This document shows positions 1-9,158 of a DNA stretch of 64,000 bases, piece by piece (the first letter of the stretch is position 1; each line of letters begins with the position of its first letter). The notes under the pieces are model-generated. The model was given only the letters and a program-made list of their open reading frames with translations. It had not been told where the DNA came from and did no database searches. The stretch comes from Lachnospiraceae bacterium. GTDB lineage: Bacteria > Bacillota > Clostridia > Lachnospirales > Lachnospiraceae. The stretch is from the NCBI GenBank assembly GCA_022647575.1, contig JALCKY010000007.1:62001-126000 (forward strand), given 5' to 3'. The translations under genes and the position numbers were made by a program.

Positions 1-809
1 AGGAATTCATGGGCGACGACGGGGTTCGTTCCGGAAATGAGAGTCGAGTAGTCGCGGCGCTTATAGAACATGCCCATGTCGATTCCGAGGACATTGGCCA
101 GATAGATCGCGCGGCTCATGCCGCCCTCATCCGGGCTGATCGCCATCAGGTGGCTGCTGTCGACCTGGAGGTCGGGAGCGTAGCGGAGGATGTTCTTGAT
201 GAACTGATAAGTCGGCGAAACCGTCTCAAAGCCGTGGAGCGGAATCGCGTTCATGACGCGGGGATCGTGGGCATCGAAGGTAATGATGTTTTCCACACCC
301 ATGGCGGTGATTTCCTGCAGGGCATCCGCGCAGTCCAGAGACTCACGTCCTGAACGCCTCTGCTGGCGGCCTTCGTAGAGATAGGGCATGATGACGGAAA
401 TCCGTTTGGCCTTGCCGCTGACGGCGGCGATGATCCTCTTCAGGTCCTGGAAATGATCGTCCGGAGACATGGCATTTTCGAAGCCCCCGAGCTTGTAGGT
501 CATGGAATAGTTGCAGACGTCGACCATGACATAGATGTCGTCGCCGCGGACCGATTCGGTCACCATTCCCTTGGCTTCGCCTGAACCGAAACGCGGTACG
601 ACGCTGCCGATGATATACGTGTCGCGGGCATAGCCGTTCTCGTTCTTGACGATTCCGGTCCGGACGCGGTTGCTGCGCCATTCGACGAGATAGTCATTGA
701 CCTTTTTCCCGATTCCCGAAATGCTTTCCAGCGGGATGATCGCCAGGCGGCCGTCCGGCGCCGAAGATAATACAGGAGTGACCTGAGTGTCGGTTGTTGC
801 GGTGTTCAT
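1..809 (-). CDS. prs: Ribose-phosphate pyrophosphokinase, 3' end outside window
   Basis: Makes PRPP from ribose 5-phosphate and ATP in the cytoplasm, feeding nucleotide, histidine and tryptophan synthesis. The minus-strand frame is open from the ATG at 807-809 to the window edge, about 269 residues, so the C-terminus is missing. Visible family features are an RRSGRES segment, an FDAHDPRV segment and the PRPP-binding loop read as AISPDEGGMSRA near residue 230. The N-terminus is longer than in short bacterial Prs, as in some clostridial forms. The start codon overlaps the stop of dnaI in ATGA, which implies translational coupling and a shared transcript. The identification is firm; only the missing end limits it. 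Confidence 0.9.
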   Translation of the reverse strand, partial: MNTATTDTQVTPVLSSAPDGRLAIIPLESISGIGKKVNDYLVEWRSNRVRTGIVKNENGYARDTYIIGSVVPRFGSGEAKGMVTESVRGDDIYVMVDVCNYSMTYKLGGFENAMSPDDHFQDLKRIIAAVSGKAKRISVIMPYLYEGRQQRRSGRESLDCADALQEITAMGVENIITFDAHDPRVMNAIPLHGFETVSPTYQFIKNILRYAPDLQVDSSHLMAISPDEGGMSRAIYLANVLGIDMGMFYKRRDYSTLISGTNPVVAHEF

Positions 810-1798
810 TGTCTGCCTCCCTGGAACTTTTTCTGCAGGCGGATATCTTCGCCCGTCAGCTTTATGATCTCATAGTGGCTGGTAATTCTGGAAAAGACCC
901 TTTCCGAATAATGGTCTGCGAATTCATTGAGGCCAAGGTTCGTGGAGATGATCGTTGAAAGATTCTTCAGGATCCTTTCGTTCACGACGCGGAAAAGCTG
1001 GACGGAAACGAGCGAATTGGTAAGCTCCGTCCCCAGGTCGTCGAGAATGAGAAGATCGCATCCCTCGATCATCTGACCGTAAGTCCCGTCCTCCGGGTGA
1101 CGGCTGAATTCAGCGTCCGCCATGATCCGGAAGAAGTCATGTGCTGAAAAATACAGCGTGGAAAAAGAGCGGTCCAGAGCTTCCTTTGCAATGCAGTGAG
1201 AGAGGAAGGTCTTGCCCACTCCGGTATTGCCGTACAGCAGAAGATTGTTGTCCGGGTTTCCGATTCCCGTCACGAATTTCCGGCCTGCGGCATACGCTTC
1301 ATGCGCTGTTTCACGCGGTGATTTACCGGTCTTTTCATTTATTATACTATCAGAATAGCAGTCAAATGAAAAGTGCGCAAAGTTTTCTTCTTTTAAGATA
1401 TCCCCGAGTTCATACCGGTCATAGAGGATGCGGATTTCCGCCTTCCGGAAACAGACGCATTTTTTACCGCCGGCAAAGCCGGTGTCGCGGCAGATGGGGC
1501 AGTCGTACTGCATTTCCAGATAATCCTCCGGATAGCCGCCGGCCTTCAGAAGCGATTTCTTTTCTTCTGCGATTTTTTCGATTTCCCGGTCAAATGAAGC
1601 CAGGTCGGCGCTGCCGCCGAGAATCTGGGCCTTCGCGCTCTGCGACGCGAGAGTGCCGATACGGTCGCTGAGCTGCTTCATTTCCGGTATCTTTTCATAG
1701 ACTTCGCGGGTGCGTTCCGCAAGTTCCTGCGCGTGGCGCATGCGGATGTGGTCGTAGCTCCGCATGATCTCATCATACTGGGAATTCAAAAGAGCCAT
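806..1798 (-). CDS. dnaI: DnaI/DnaC-type replicative helicase loader ATPase
   Basis: AAA+ ATPase that loads the replicative helicase at origins and restart sites. The 330-residue protein has an N-terminal helical part and a cysteine cluster at residues 100, 103, 114 and 116, probably the zinc site of the helicase-interaction domain. Walker A is GNTGVGKT at 190-197 and Walker B is LLILDD at about 249-254. Length and order match Firmicute DnaI-like proteins. Its ATG overlaps the stop of the DnaD-like gene (TGATG) and its stop overlaps the prs start, so the three form a tightly coupled operon. Some Firmicutes call this gene dnaC; the function is the same. Confidence 0.88.
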   Translation of the reverse strand: MALLNSQYDEIMRSYDHIRMRHAQELAERTREVYEKIPEMKQLSDRIGTLASQSAKAQILGGSADLASFDREIEKIAEEKKSLLKAGGYPEDYLEMQYDCPICRDTGFAGGKKCVCFRKAEIRILYDRYELGDILKEENFAHFSFDCYSDSIINEKTGKSPRETAHEAYAAGRKFVTGIGNPDNNLLLYGNTGVGKTFLSHCIAKEALDRSFSTLYFSAHDFFRIMADAEFSRHPEDGTYGQMIEGCDLLILDDLGTELTNSLVSVQLFRVVNERILKNLSTIISTNLGLNEFADHYSERVFSRITSHYEIIKLTGEDIRLQKKFQGGRQ

Positions 1799-2850
1799 CA
1801 GTCAGTGCCTTTCAGTATTTTTTCCTCGAGGGAATCATAGTCATAGCGGCGCTGCTCGAAATTGTTGAAGGAATTCGGACGTGCCGGCTTTTCGGCCGCG
1901 GTCTTTTCCTGCCCTGACGCAGCGGCTTTCTTTTCATGTTCTTCATCGAGCACGCGGATATCCGGAATGCCCGTAACGCCTTCCTTTTTCCAGCGGGAGA
2001 GAATTCCGTCCGCATAGGAGAAAGAAGCCTTGCCGGATTTCATGACCGTCCGGGAACAGGCCTCGCGGATCACGTCCATCGGAAAACCGAAATCCTCGAT
2101 CCATTTCCGCATGAAAGTGATTTCCGCCTCGACCGGACTCCGGTTCGTGATGCCGAGCGCCTTGAGGATCTCATAGTAATCCCGGTGGTAATTGTTGACG
2201 GAAGCCCGTGCTTCCCGCACGGTGGAAATGCCCTCCGCATGCCAGTTGTAGGCAACCTTCTCGATGTAGCGGAAGACCTTGTGGCCGTTGCTGACGCAGT
2301 ATTCGATCAGGTAGTCGATCAGGTCCGTCGAGAAATGGAGACCGTCGTAGAAATAGAGCAGCTTCTGCATCTCTGTCTTCGTCAGCGGTTTTCCGAGATA
2401 TTTTTCGGTAATGAACAGAAGTTCCTTGATATCTTCATTTCCCTTGAGCTGGGCTGCGCGGTCCATCGTGACTTTGCCGCCGTCCTCTTCATTTGACAGG
2501 AGAGGAACCTGTTCCGACTGAACGACCTGCTTAGGAGAGAGGTCGCTGTTGCAGAAATTCAGGAAAATGATGCCGGTCAGATTTTCGCCGGAGGCGTCCG
2601 TTTCCAGACGCAGGACATTTTCGCCTGCCCAGTAGCGGAGCGCGCGAAGCACGTCCTTTTCCGTGCAGTTCATGCGGTCTGCAATTGCAGACAGGGTCAG
2701 TCCGTCTTCCGTACGGGCTGTTGCCCGGAGAAGATAAAGATAGATTTTTACGAATTCGCCGTTGGCACGCGGCATAAAATTGTCCAGGAACTCATTGGAC
2801 ACAATCGTGGCTTCCCGGGGGAAGCACGTCTGGATTTTCAAATTGTTCAT
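1798..2850 (-). CDS. DnaD-domain replication initiation/restart protein
   Basis: Likely partner of the adjacent DnaI-type loader in primosome assembly. I place the start at the ATG ending at 2850 (MNNLKIQTCF), giving 350 residues; an upstream in-frame start would run into murC and lacks support. Residues 30-80 look like a winged-helix region. Two DnaD-like segments follow, around 150-215 (with YLGKPLTKTEMQKL) and 245-295 (with FSYADGILSRWKKEGV). The C-terminal tail is charged and low in complexity. The stop overlaps the dnaI start. The family is clear; whether it corresponds to Bacillus DnaB or DnaD cannot be settled here. Confidence 0.82.
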   Translation of the reverse strand: MNNLKIQTCFPREATIVSNEFLDNFMPRANGEFVKIYLYLLRATARTEDGLTLSAIADRMNCTEKDVLRALRYWAGENVLRLETDASGENLTGIIFLNFCNSDLSPKQVVQSEQVPLLSNEEDGGKVTMDRAAQLKGNEDIKELLFITEKYLGKPLTKTEMQKLLYFYDGLHFSTDLIDYLIEYCVSNGHKVFRYIEKVAYNWHAEGISTVREARASVNNYHRDYYEILKALGITNRSPVEAEITFMRKWIEDFGFPMDVIREACSRTVMKSGKASFSYADGILSRWKKEGVTGIPDIRVLDEEHEKKAAASGQEKTAAEKPARPNSFNNFEQRRYDYDSLEEKILKGTD

Positions 2851-2983
2851 AAGCTGTCCGCCCCTCAGAATCAATACAGGAAAGAGTATAGCATATCGGA
2901 GGATTTGTGCATCCACAAAGTAATCCACACGCCGGATGGAGGCGTGTGGATGAAGAAAGCATTCATGCTGTGAAAGATGTGGA

Positions 2984-4378
2984 TTAGGTGGACATCTGCT
3001 TTCCGAGAAGCTCATCGCCGACGGTTACGATATCCCCGGCGCCCATGGTTATTAACAGGTCGCCGTCCACACAGTGCGTCAGGACGTAATCCTCAATTTC
3101 GCCGAAGGACGGGAAGTAGACGGCATCTGCGCCGCGCTTTTCAAGTTCCTTCCGGAGATCGTCCGAGGAAATGCCGATCGTGTTCTTCTCCCGTGCGGCA
3201 TAGATATCCGCCAGAATGACATGATCCGCAAGAGACAGGGCATCCGCAAATTCTGAGAAGAGGGCCTTCGTCCTCGTATAGGTGTGCGGCTGGAAAATGA
3301 CCCAGAGCTCACGGTGCGGATAATTCTTCGCTGCTGTCAGGGTTGCCCGGATTTCCGTGGGATGATGTGCATAGTCATCGATGATCGTGACGCCGCCGAT
3401 TTTCCCCTTCAGCTCGAAGCGGCGCTCGGTTCCGTAGAAACTCTGCAGGCCTTCGCGGATGTCTTCGCCGGAAATGCCCATTTTCCGCCCGAGGGCGATG
3501 GAAGCAAGAGCGTTGCTGATGTTGTGGACACCGGGTACATTTAACGTAACGGTCAGGATCGGATGACCCTTCTCCAGGCAGGTAAAGGTGCCGCAGCCTC
3601 TTTCGTCATAGGAAATGTCAGACGGAGTATAGTCGGCTTCCGCATCCGTCATGCTGTAGGTAATGACCTCGCTTTTCAGGTCTTTGATGACTTCCGGATA
3701 TTTCGCGAAGTCGCGGCAGATGATGACGGTTCCGTCATCCGGGACATTCTGCGCAAACCGGTGGAAGGAAGAAGCGATGTCATCAAGATCTTTGAAGAAA
3801 TCGAGATGATCCGCGTCGACATTGAGAATGACGGCAATCTTCGGGTAAAAAGAAAGAAAACTGTTCGTGTATTCGCAGGCTTCCGCGATGAACGTCTGGG
3901 AGTGTCCGACACGAATATTTCCCTTGATGGCGGGAATGATTCCGCCGACGGTGATTGTCGGGTCAAAGCCTGCGGTCATGAGAATGTAAGAGGCCATCGA
4001 AGTCGTGGTCGTCTTGCCATGCGTGCCGGCGACCGCGATCGGGGTCTTATAGTTCTTCATGATCTGCCCGAGCAGTTCCGCGCGGCTGAGCATCGGGATT
4101 CCCTTTGCCCTGGCGGCGGCAAATTCCGGATTGTCCGGATGAATGGCTGCCGTATAGACGACGGCGTCGATGCCGTCGGCAATATTTTCCGCCTGCTGCA
4201 CATAAACGATCTTTGCGCCGAGCTTGACGAGATGGTCGGTCAGCTCCGATTCCTTGGAGTCCGACCCGCTGATATGAAAGCCCTCCTGCATCAGGATTTC
4301 GGCGAGACCGCTCATGCTGATGCCGCCAATGCCGATAAAATGCAGGTGAAGCGGTTTTTTAAAATCAATCTGATACAT
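2984..4378 (-). CDS. murC: UDP-N-acetylmuramate--L-alanine ligase
   Basis: Cytoplasmic Mur ligase that adds L-alanine to UDP-MurNAc, the first amino acid of the peptidoglycan stem. The ATG ending at 4378 is preceded by AAGGAGAG at good spacing, giving 464 residues; the in-frame extension upstream is rejected. The N-terminal Rossmann region reads FIGIGGISMSGLA (residues 15-27), followed by the ATP loop GTHGKTTTTS at 118-127 and the late motif DDYAHHPTEI. Length is normal for MurC. It is transcribed toward the DnaD-like gene with about 130 bp between them, so it may head the same transcript. Confidence 0.95.
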   Translation of the reverse strand: MYQIDFKKPLHLHFIGIGGISMSGLAEILMQEGFHISGSDSKESELTDHLVKLGAKIVYVQQAENIADGIDAVVYTAAIHPDNPEFAAARAKGIPMLSRAELLGQIMKNYKTPIAVAGTHGKTTTTSMASYILMTAGFDPTITVGGIIPAIKGNIRVGHSQTFIAEACEYTNSFLSFYPKIAVILNVDADHLDFFKDLDDIASSFHRFAQNVPDDGTVIICRDFAKYPEVIKDLKSEVITYSMTDAEADYTPSDISYDERGCGTFTCLEKGHPILTVTLNVPGVHNISNALASIALGRKMGISGEDIREGLQSFYGTERRFELKGKIGGVTIIDDYAHHPTEIRATLTAAKNYPHRELWVIFQPHTYTRTKALFSEFADALSLADHVILADIYAAREKNTIGISSDDLRKELEKRGADAVYFPSFGEIEDYVLTHCVDGDLLITMGAGDIVTVGDELLGKQMST

Positions 4379-4493
4379 TTTTCTCTCCTTTTTGCACAGT
4401 TCGCATTCGATTATACGCCGAATCATGTTTTTTGCAAATATCGTCAAAATATACAAAAAAAGCTTTTTTATCAATCCAGATTTGTAATATCTG

Positions 4494-4522
4494 TTCACAC
4501 TTGAAAATTGATGTGCTATAAT
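4494..4522 (+). promoter_or_regulatory. Sigma-A type promoter of glgC
   Basis: TTCACA at 4494-4499 and a perfect TATAAT at 4517-4522 are separated by 17 bp, about 60 bp before the glgC start. This fits a housekeeping promoter for glgC-glgD, divergent from murC. Confidence 0.6.
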
Positions 4523-4582
4523 TTTTAAGAGGGTTACTGTTACTGATTTTATCCTGATTATCGGCGTGAGTGAGGTGAGCTT

Positions 4583-5893
4583 ATGATTAAGAAAGAAATG
4601 ATTGCCATGCTTCTGGCGGGGGGCCAGGGCAGCCGACTCGGAGTTCTGACAGATAATGTAGCAAAACCTGCAGTCTCCTTTGGCGGAAAGTACAGAATCA
4701 TTGATTTCCCTTTAAGCAACTGCATCAATTCAGGAATCGATACCGTCGGTGTACTGACTCAGTATCGGCCGCTGAGGCTGAATACCCATATCGGCATCGG
4801 CATTCCGTGGGATCTGGACAGGAATGTCGGCGGCGTTACGGTACTTCCGCCATATGAAAAGAGTACGAATACGGACTGGTATACCGGAACGGCGAATGCC
4901 ATTTTCCAGAACCTGGAATATATGGAACAGTACAATCCGGATTATGTGCTGATCCTTTCCGGCGACCATATTTATAAAATGGACTATGAAGTCATGCTGG
5001 ATTATCATAAAGCCAGCAAAGCCGATGTCACGATTGCCGTTATGCCGGTTCCGATGGAGGAAGCTCCGCGTTTCGGAATCATCGTTGCCGATGATACCGG
5101 AAAAATCACGGAATTCCAGGAAAAACCGGAACATCCGAAGAGCAATCTGGCATCCATGGGCATTTACATTTTCAGCTGGCCGGTTCTCCGCGATTCCCTG
5201 ATCGCGCTGAAGGACCAGAGCGGCCTTGACTTCGGCATGCATGTCCTTCCATACTGCAGGGAAGGCGGAAAACGTCTCTTTGCATACGAATTCAACGGCT
5301 ACTGGAAAGATGTAGGCACGCTGGGTTCCTACTGGCAGGCCAACATGGAGCTGATCGACGTGATTCCGGAATTCAACCTCTATGAGGAATTCTGGAAGAT
5401 TTATACAAGAGGAGACATTATACCGCCGGATTTCATTTCCAGCAGTGCGGTCGTCGACAAATGCATCCTAGGCGAGGGGACGGAAATCTACGGCGAAGTC
5501 CACAGTTCCGTCATCGGTCCGGGTGTAAGAATCGAGGAGGGCGCCGTCGTGCGCGACTCCATCATCATGCAGGATTCCTTTATCGGAAAGGGCGCCCAGA
5601 TTGACCATGCGGTGATTGCGCAGTCAGTTGCCGTCGGAGACCGCTGCATCGTAGGTTGCGGCGAAGATGCACCGAACGTATATAATAAGAAGGTCTATGC
5701 TTTCGGACTGGTCACGATCGGAGAAAATTCCATTATTCCGGGCGGAGTCCGGATTGGCAGAAATACGGCAATCATCGGTGAGACGGACCTTTCGGACTAT
5801 CCGAACGGAGAGCTTCCTTCCGGCGGAGCAATCATTCACTCCCTGAATCCGGAAGAGGCAGCGGAAAACGAGAGAGAAGGTGAGCAGGCATGA
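4583..5893 (+). CDS. glgC: Glucose-1-phosphate adenylyltransferase, catalytic subunit
   Basis: Makes ADP-glucose from glucose 1-phosphate and ATP, the committed step of bacterial glycogen synthesis. The 436-residue protein opens with the nucleotidyltransferase signature [12 protein letters not shown], followed by [29 protein letters not shown] and the [11 protein letters not shown] region also match the family. A C-terminal left-handed beta-helix region carries the hexapeptide repeats. Length is normal. It overlaps the glgD start by four bases, so the two are coupled; in Firmicutes GlgC and GlgD form a mixed enzyme. Confidence 0.95.
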   Translation: MIKKEMIAMLLAGGQGSRLGVLTDNVAKPAVSFGGKYRIIDFPLSNCINSGIDTVGVLTQYRPLRLNTHIGIGIPWDLDRNVGGVTVLPPYEKSTNTDWYTGTANAIFQNLEYMEQYNPDYVLILSGDHIYKMDYEVMLDYHKASKADVTIAVMPVPMEEAPRFGIIVADDTGKITEFQEKPEHPKSNLASMGIYIFSWPVLRDSLIALKDQSGLDFGMHVLPYCREGGKRLFAYEFNGYWKDVGTLGSYWQANMELIDVIPEFNLYEEFWKIYTRGDIIPPDFISSSAVVDKCILGEGTEIYGEVHSSVIGPGVRIEEGAVVRDSIIMQDSFIGKGAQIDHAVIAQSVAVGDRCIVGCGEDAPNVYNKKVYAFGLVTIGENSIIPGGVRIGRNTAIIGETDLSDYPNGELPSGGAIIHSLNPEEAAENEREGEQA

Positions 5894-7004
5894 GGGCACT
5901 CGGAATCATTTTAGCGGGCGGAAACAATAACCGCATGCACGAACTTTCCAATAAAAGAGCTATCGCGGCGATGCCGATCGGAGGCTCTTACCGCAGCATC
6001 GATTTTACGCTTTCCAATATGACGAATTCGCATATCCAGAAGGTTGCGGTGCTTACGCAGTACAACGCAAGATCGCTCAACGAGCATCTGAGCTCTTCGA
6101 AATGGTGGGATTTCGGCCGAAAGCAGGGAGGACTGTTCCTGTTCCCGCCGACCATTACCTCGCGGAGCAGCTTCTGGTACCGCGGTACCGCAGATGCCAT
6201 TTATCAGAACCTGACCTGGCTGAAGCAGAGCCACGAGCCGTATGTTGTGATTGCTTCCGGCGACGGCATCTATAAGCTTGACTACAACAAGGTGCTGGAA
6301 TACCACATTTCCAAGAGAGCAGACGTGACCGTTGTCTGCACGGAGTGCCATGACGATGATGTCAGCCGTTTCGGCGTCCTGAAAATGAACGAGGATTTCC
6401 GTATCGAGGAATTCGACGAAAAGCCGATGGTCAGCAAATCCAATGTCATTTCCGCCGGCATCTATGTCATCCGCCGCCGTCAGCTGATTGAACTGATTGA
6501 AAATGCGCCATGGAAGAGCGTTACGATTTCGTCAAGGATATCCTGATCCGCTACAAGGACCTGAAGAGGATCTACGGCTACAAGATCAATACGTACTGGA
6601 GCAATATCTCGACTGTGGAATCCTATTATAAGACCAACATGGATTTCCTGAAACCGGAAGTGCGTGACTATTTCTTCCGTCAGTCGCCGAGCATCTACAG
6701 CAAGATTGACGACAATCCGCCTGCGAAATACAATCCGGGCTGCCAGGTCCGCAACAGTCTGGTTTCATCCGGCTGCATCATCAACGGCACAGTAGAAGAC
6801 TCCGTCATATTCAAGAAAGTCTTCGTCGGCACCAACTGCTACATCAAGAATTCCATCATACTCAACGACGTTTATATCGGCGATAATACCCATATAGAGA
6901 ACTGCATCGTCGAAAGCCGGGACACGATCCGCGCGAACTCCTATCACTGCGGTGAGAATGGCATCAAGATCGTCATTGAGAAGAACGAGAGATACGTCAT
7001 CTAA
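5890..7004 (+). CDS. glgD: GlgD subunit of ADP-glucose pyrophosphorylase, frameshifted
   Basis: Regulatory partner of GlgC in Firmicute glycogen synthesis. The ATG at 5890 overlaps the glgC stop (ATGA). Residues 1 to about 208 are typical GlgD ([29 protein letters not shown]). Near 6508-6512 the frame breaks: the first frame ends in a stop at 6546 after unrelated residues, and the family sequence resumes in another frame with [17 protein letters not shown] and runs to 7004 through a beta-helix C-terminus. One inserted or deleted base would restore a protein of about 370 residues, the normal length. Because the rest is conserved and the gene sits in a core operon, a sequence error or very recent mutation is more likely than old decay. 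Confidence 0.85.
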
Positions 7005-7017
7005 AAGGAGGCTAATC

Positions 7018-7353
7018 ATGAACATTACAGATGTGAGGGTCAGAAAAGTCACCAAAGAGGGGAAAATGAAGGCTGTCGTATCAATCACGATTGATGATGA
7101 ATTTGTCGTACATGACATTAAAGTCATCGAAGGTGAAAAGGGACTCTTTATTGCCATGCCTTCCAGAAAAGCTACGGACGGAGAATACCGGGACATTGCG
7201 CATCCGATCAATTCCAAGACGCGGAGCGAGATTCAGGAAATCATCCTTCAGAAGTATGAAGAGACATTAGCGGCGGAAGAAGCAGAGACAGATGAGCAGC
7301 CGGAAGCTGCAGGACAGTTCCGAAGCAGTTCCGGAAGAGGCTCCGTCAGCTGA
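7018..7353 (+). CDS. spoVG: SpoVG family RNA/DNA-binding regulator
   Basis: Small nucleic-acid-binding protein that affects septation and sporulation in spore formers and global regulation elsewhere. The ATG at 7018 follows AAGGAGG closely and lies 14 bases after glgD. The 111 residues begin [11 protein letters not shown] and contain the signature [10 protein letters not shown] and the helix [15 protein letters not shown]. The acidic C-terminal tail after about residue 90 is variable in this family. An overlapping frame also encodes an Ala/Glu/Pro-rich stretch, so a frameshift in the tail cannot be excluded. Confidence 0.92.
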   Translation: MNITDVRVRKVTKEGKMKAVVSITIDDEFVVHDIKVIEGEKGLFIAMPSRKATDGEYRDIAHPINSKTRSEIQEIILQKYEETLAAEEAETDEQPEAAGQFRSSSGRGSVS

Positions 7354-7427
7354 AGCTCCGGGAAGCGGAAGGAATGCCGGAAGGATAAAATTCAGGTCTG
7401 GCTATACATTTGAGATGAGCATACACT

Positions 7428-7476
7428 TAAAAACAGGGCAAAATGCACTATATCTTGTGCTTTTGCCTTGTTTTTT
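7428..7476 (+). terminator. Rho-independent terminator after spoVG
   Basis: An imperfect inverted repeat pairs AAAACAGGGCAAAA..GCAC with GTGC TTTTGCCTTGTTTT and ends in a T run. It closes the glgC-glgD-spoVG transcript. Confidence 0.75.
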
Positions 7477-7576
7477 ACACTAATTTGTCAAAATTATTAC
7501 GAAATATTAAATATTTACTTCCTATCCGTAACATTTGATGATATAATCAGGTGGCTATGAAAGGAAGCAGATATTT

Positions 7577-8860
7577 ATGTTAAAGAAACGACTGGGAGCA
7601 TTTATCCTGACAGCGGCATTGGTGATGACTCTGACGGTTCCGGCATATGCGGACACTCAGGATGATATCGCAAATGCACAGGCAGCGCAGAGCACGGCAC
7701 AGGAAAATCTCGATAATACGAACAGCACGATCAATGAACTGCAGGACCAGAAAGATAGCCTGCAGACGTATCTGTCTCAGCTCAATGCACAGATGACACA
7801 GCTTTCTGACAGTCTTACCGATCTGAACAACCAGATTGACCAGAAGAACACGGAAATCGAAAATACGAAAGCAGCTGTCGTGCGTGCAAAGAATGATGAA
7901 GAGAACCAGTATGCGGATATGGAAACCCGTATCCAGTATATGTACGAAAACGGCAATACCGATCTCCTGAGCACTCTGGTAACATCAGACAGCATTTCTG
8001 ATTTTATCAATCGTGCCGATGAGATCTCTCAGATCAGCCAGTATGACAGAGACTGCCTGAATGAGTATATCGAGACCTGCAGAGAGTATTGAACAGAAAC
8101 AGACCAGCCTGGAAAATGATCAGGCATCGCTGCAGGCCCTTAAGGAAAATGCAGAGCAGAAGAAGCAGGAAGTCGTGGATCTCGCTGCTTCAACGGATGA
8201 AAAAATCTCGGAGTACACGGCGAATATTTCCGATCAGGAACTTCAGGCATCCAACCTTCAGGAACAGATCAGCGAACAGAAGACACTCCTTTCCGATCTG
8301 CAGGCAAAAGCAGCAGCGGAAGAAGCTGCAAGAAAACAGGCCGAAGCAGCAGCGGCGGCAGCGGCAGCCCTGGCAGAACAGAAAGCAGCTGAAGAAGCTG
8401 CAGCAGCGCAGGCTGCAGCAGCGGCTCAAGCTGAGGCTTCGAAAACACCGTATCAGACTCAGCAGCCGCTTCCGCGGCATCATCGGCGGATACTTCATCA
8501 AGTTCTGCATCGACAGCAGCGGCGGTGTCAGACACTTCTTCGTCATCATCGACGTCCGCAGCAGATACAGAAACAACCGGCGGTACTTATCTCGGCACTT
8601 TTATGCTGACAGCCTATTGCCCATGTGCGAAATGCTGCGGCCGTGCCAATGCTCCGACGGCAAGCGGTGTCATGCCTACTCCGAACCATACGATAGCAAT
8701 GGCCGGTGTTCCGTTCGGAACAAAGCTTCTGATCAACGGGACGGTCTATACGGTCGAAGATCTCGGAACGCCATACGGCCATGTCGATATTTTCATGTCT
8801 TCCCACAGCGCCTGCCTTGAATTCGGCGTGCAGTACGCGGAAGTCTACCAGGTAGGATGA
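7577..8860 (+). CDS. Secreted coiled-coil protein with C-terminal 3D domain, two frameshifts
   Basis: Probable cell-wall-acting protein. The ATG at 7577 opens a signal peptide (basic MLKKR, a hydrophobic stretch, cleavage near AYA-DT). A long PcsB/CwlO-like coiled coil rich in Gln, Asn and Asp follows, then Ala/Glu/Gln- and Ser/Ala-rich linkers. The C-terminus is a 3D domain: TAYCPCAKCCG, ASGVMPTPNHTIAM and VEDLGTPYGHVDIF carry the conserved aspartates of this lytic-transglycosylase-like fold. The frame breaks near 8080-8090 (stop at 8092) and returns near 8446-8450 in an A run, so the two shifts compensate. Without them the protein is about 427 residues. Either assembly indels or real inactivation of the middle could explain this. 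Domain calls are strong; continuity is inferred. Confidence 0.75.
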
Positions 8861-8889
8861 TTTTTCATTCATAATCTGCATGTTTTGCC

Positions 8890-8918
8890 TTGACTTTCTC
8901 GGGCAGAATACATATAAT
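8890..8918 (+). promoter_or_regulatory. Promoter of tRNA-Pro
   Basis: TTGACT (8890-8895), a 17-bp spacer and a perfect TATAAT (8913-8918) lie about 40 bp before the tRNA, a strong consensus-type promoter. Confidence 0.7.
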
Positions 8919-8958
8919 TACATTTGCCGCTGACAGAACGAAAGTTCTGAAACGGTAT

Positions 8959-9032
8959 CGATGCGTGGCTCAGCTTGGTAGAGCGCTGCGTTCGGGACGC
9001 AGAGGCCGCTGGTTCGAATCCAGTCGCATCGA
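8959..9032 (+). tRNA. tRNA-Pro (anticodon CGG)
   Basis: A 74-nt cloverleaf. The acceptor arm CGATGCG pairs with CGCATCG, with discriminator A. The anticodon stem CTGCG/CGCAG encloses the loop TTCGGGA with anticodon CGG at 8993-8995, and the T arm has GGTTCGAATCC. CCA is not encoded. The bases from 8991 to the 3' end recur at 36224-36265, so the present 3' half was supplied by the integrated island. Confidence 0.95.
8991..9032 (+). repeat. Island attachment site, tRNA-proximal copy (42-bp direct repeat)
   Basis: The 42 bases from the first base of the anticodon loop to the discriminator base are identical to 36224-36265. The integrase gene starts its 3' end only about 125 bp away, the usual layout for a tyrosine-recombinase element in a tRNA gene. 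Confidence 0.9.
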
Positions 9033-9041
9033 CTCTCGTGG

Positions 9042-9089
9042 GAAATCCTGCAAACCCTTGTAAATACTGGGCTCGCGGGATTTCTTTTT
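9042..9089 (+). terminator. Terminator downstream of tRNA-Pro
   Basis: GAAATCCTGC pairs with GCGGGATTTC (one G-T pair) across a loop of about 23 nt, followed by CTTTTTA. It lies inside the island but probably ends the tRNA transcript. Confidence 0.5.
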
Positions 9090-9139
9090 ATCTGCCGAAT
9101 TAGAAACCATAGGCCACTCCAGTAAAAAATCAAGAAAAA

Positions 9140-9153
9140 AATCTAAAAAACAC
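9140..9153 (+). repeat. Possible integrase arm-type site (left)
   Basis: AATCTAAAAAACAC here is repeated exactly at 36086-36099, with a partial copy at 36074-36085. All copies lie just inside the island ends. This fits arm-type binding sites of a lambda-family integrase, but no binding is shown. Confidence 0.45.
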
Positions 9154-9158
9154 TGATT

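Noticed and set aside
2851-3015. N-terminal extension of the DnaD-like protein
   Set aside because: It would overlap murC and the ATG ending at 2850 has the family-like start and a ribosome site.
8320-8440. Short GCAGCAG-type tandem repeats that might suggest a repeat array
   Set aside because: They encode the Ala/Glu-rich linker of the 3D-domain protein; there are no spacers, so it is not a CRISPR array or satellite.
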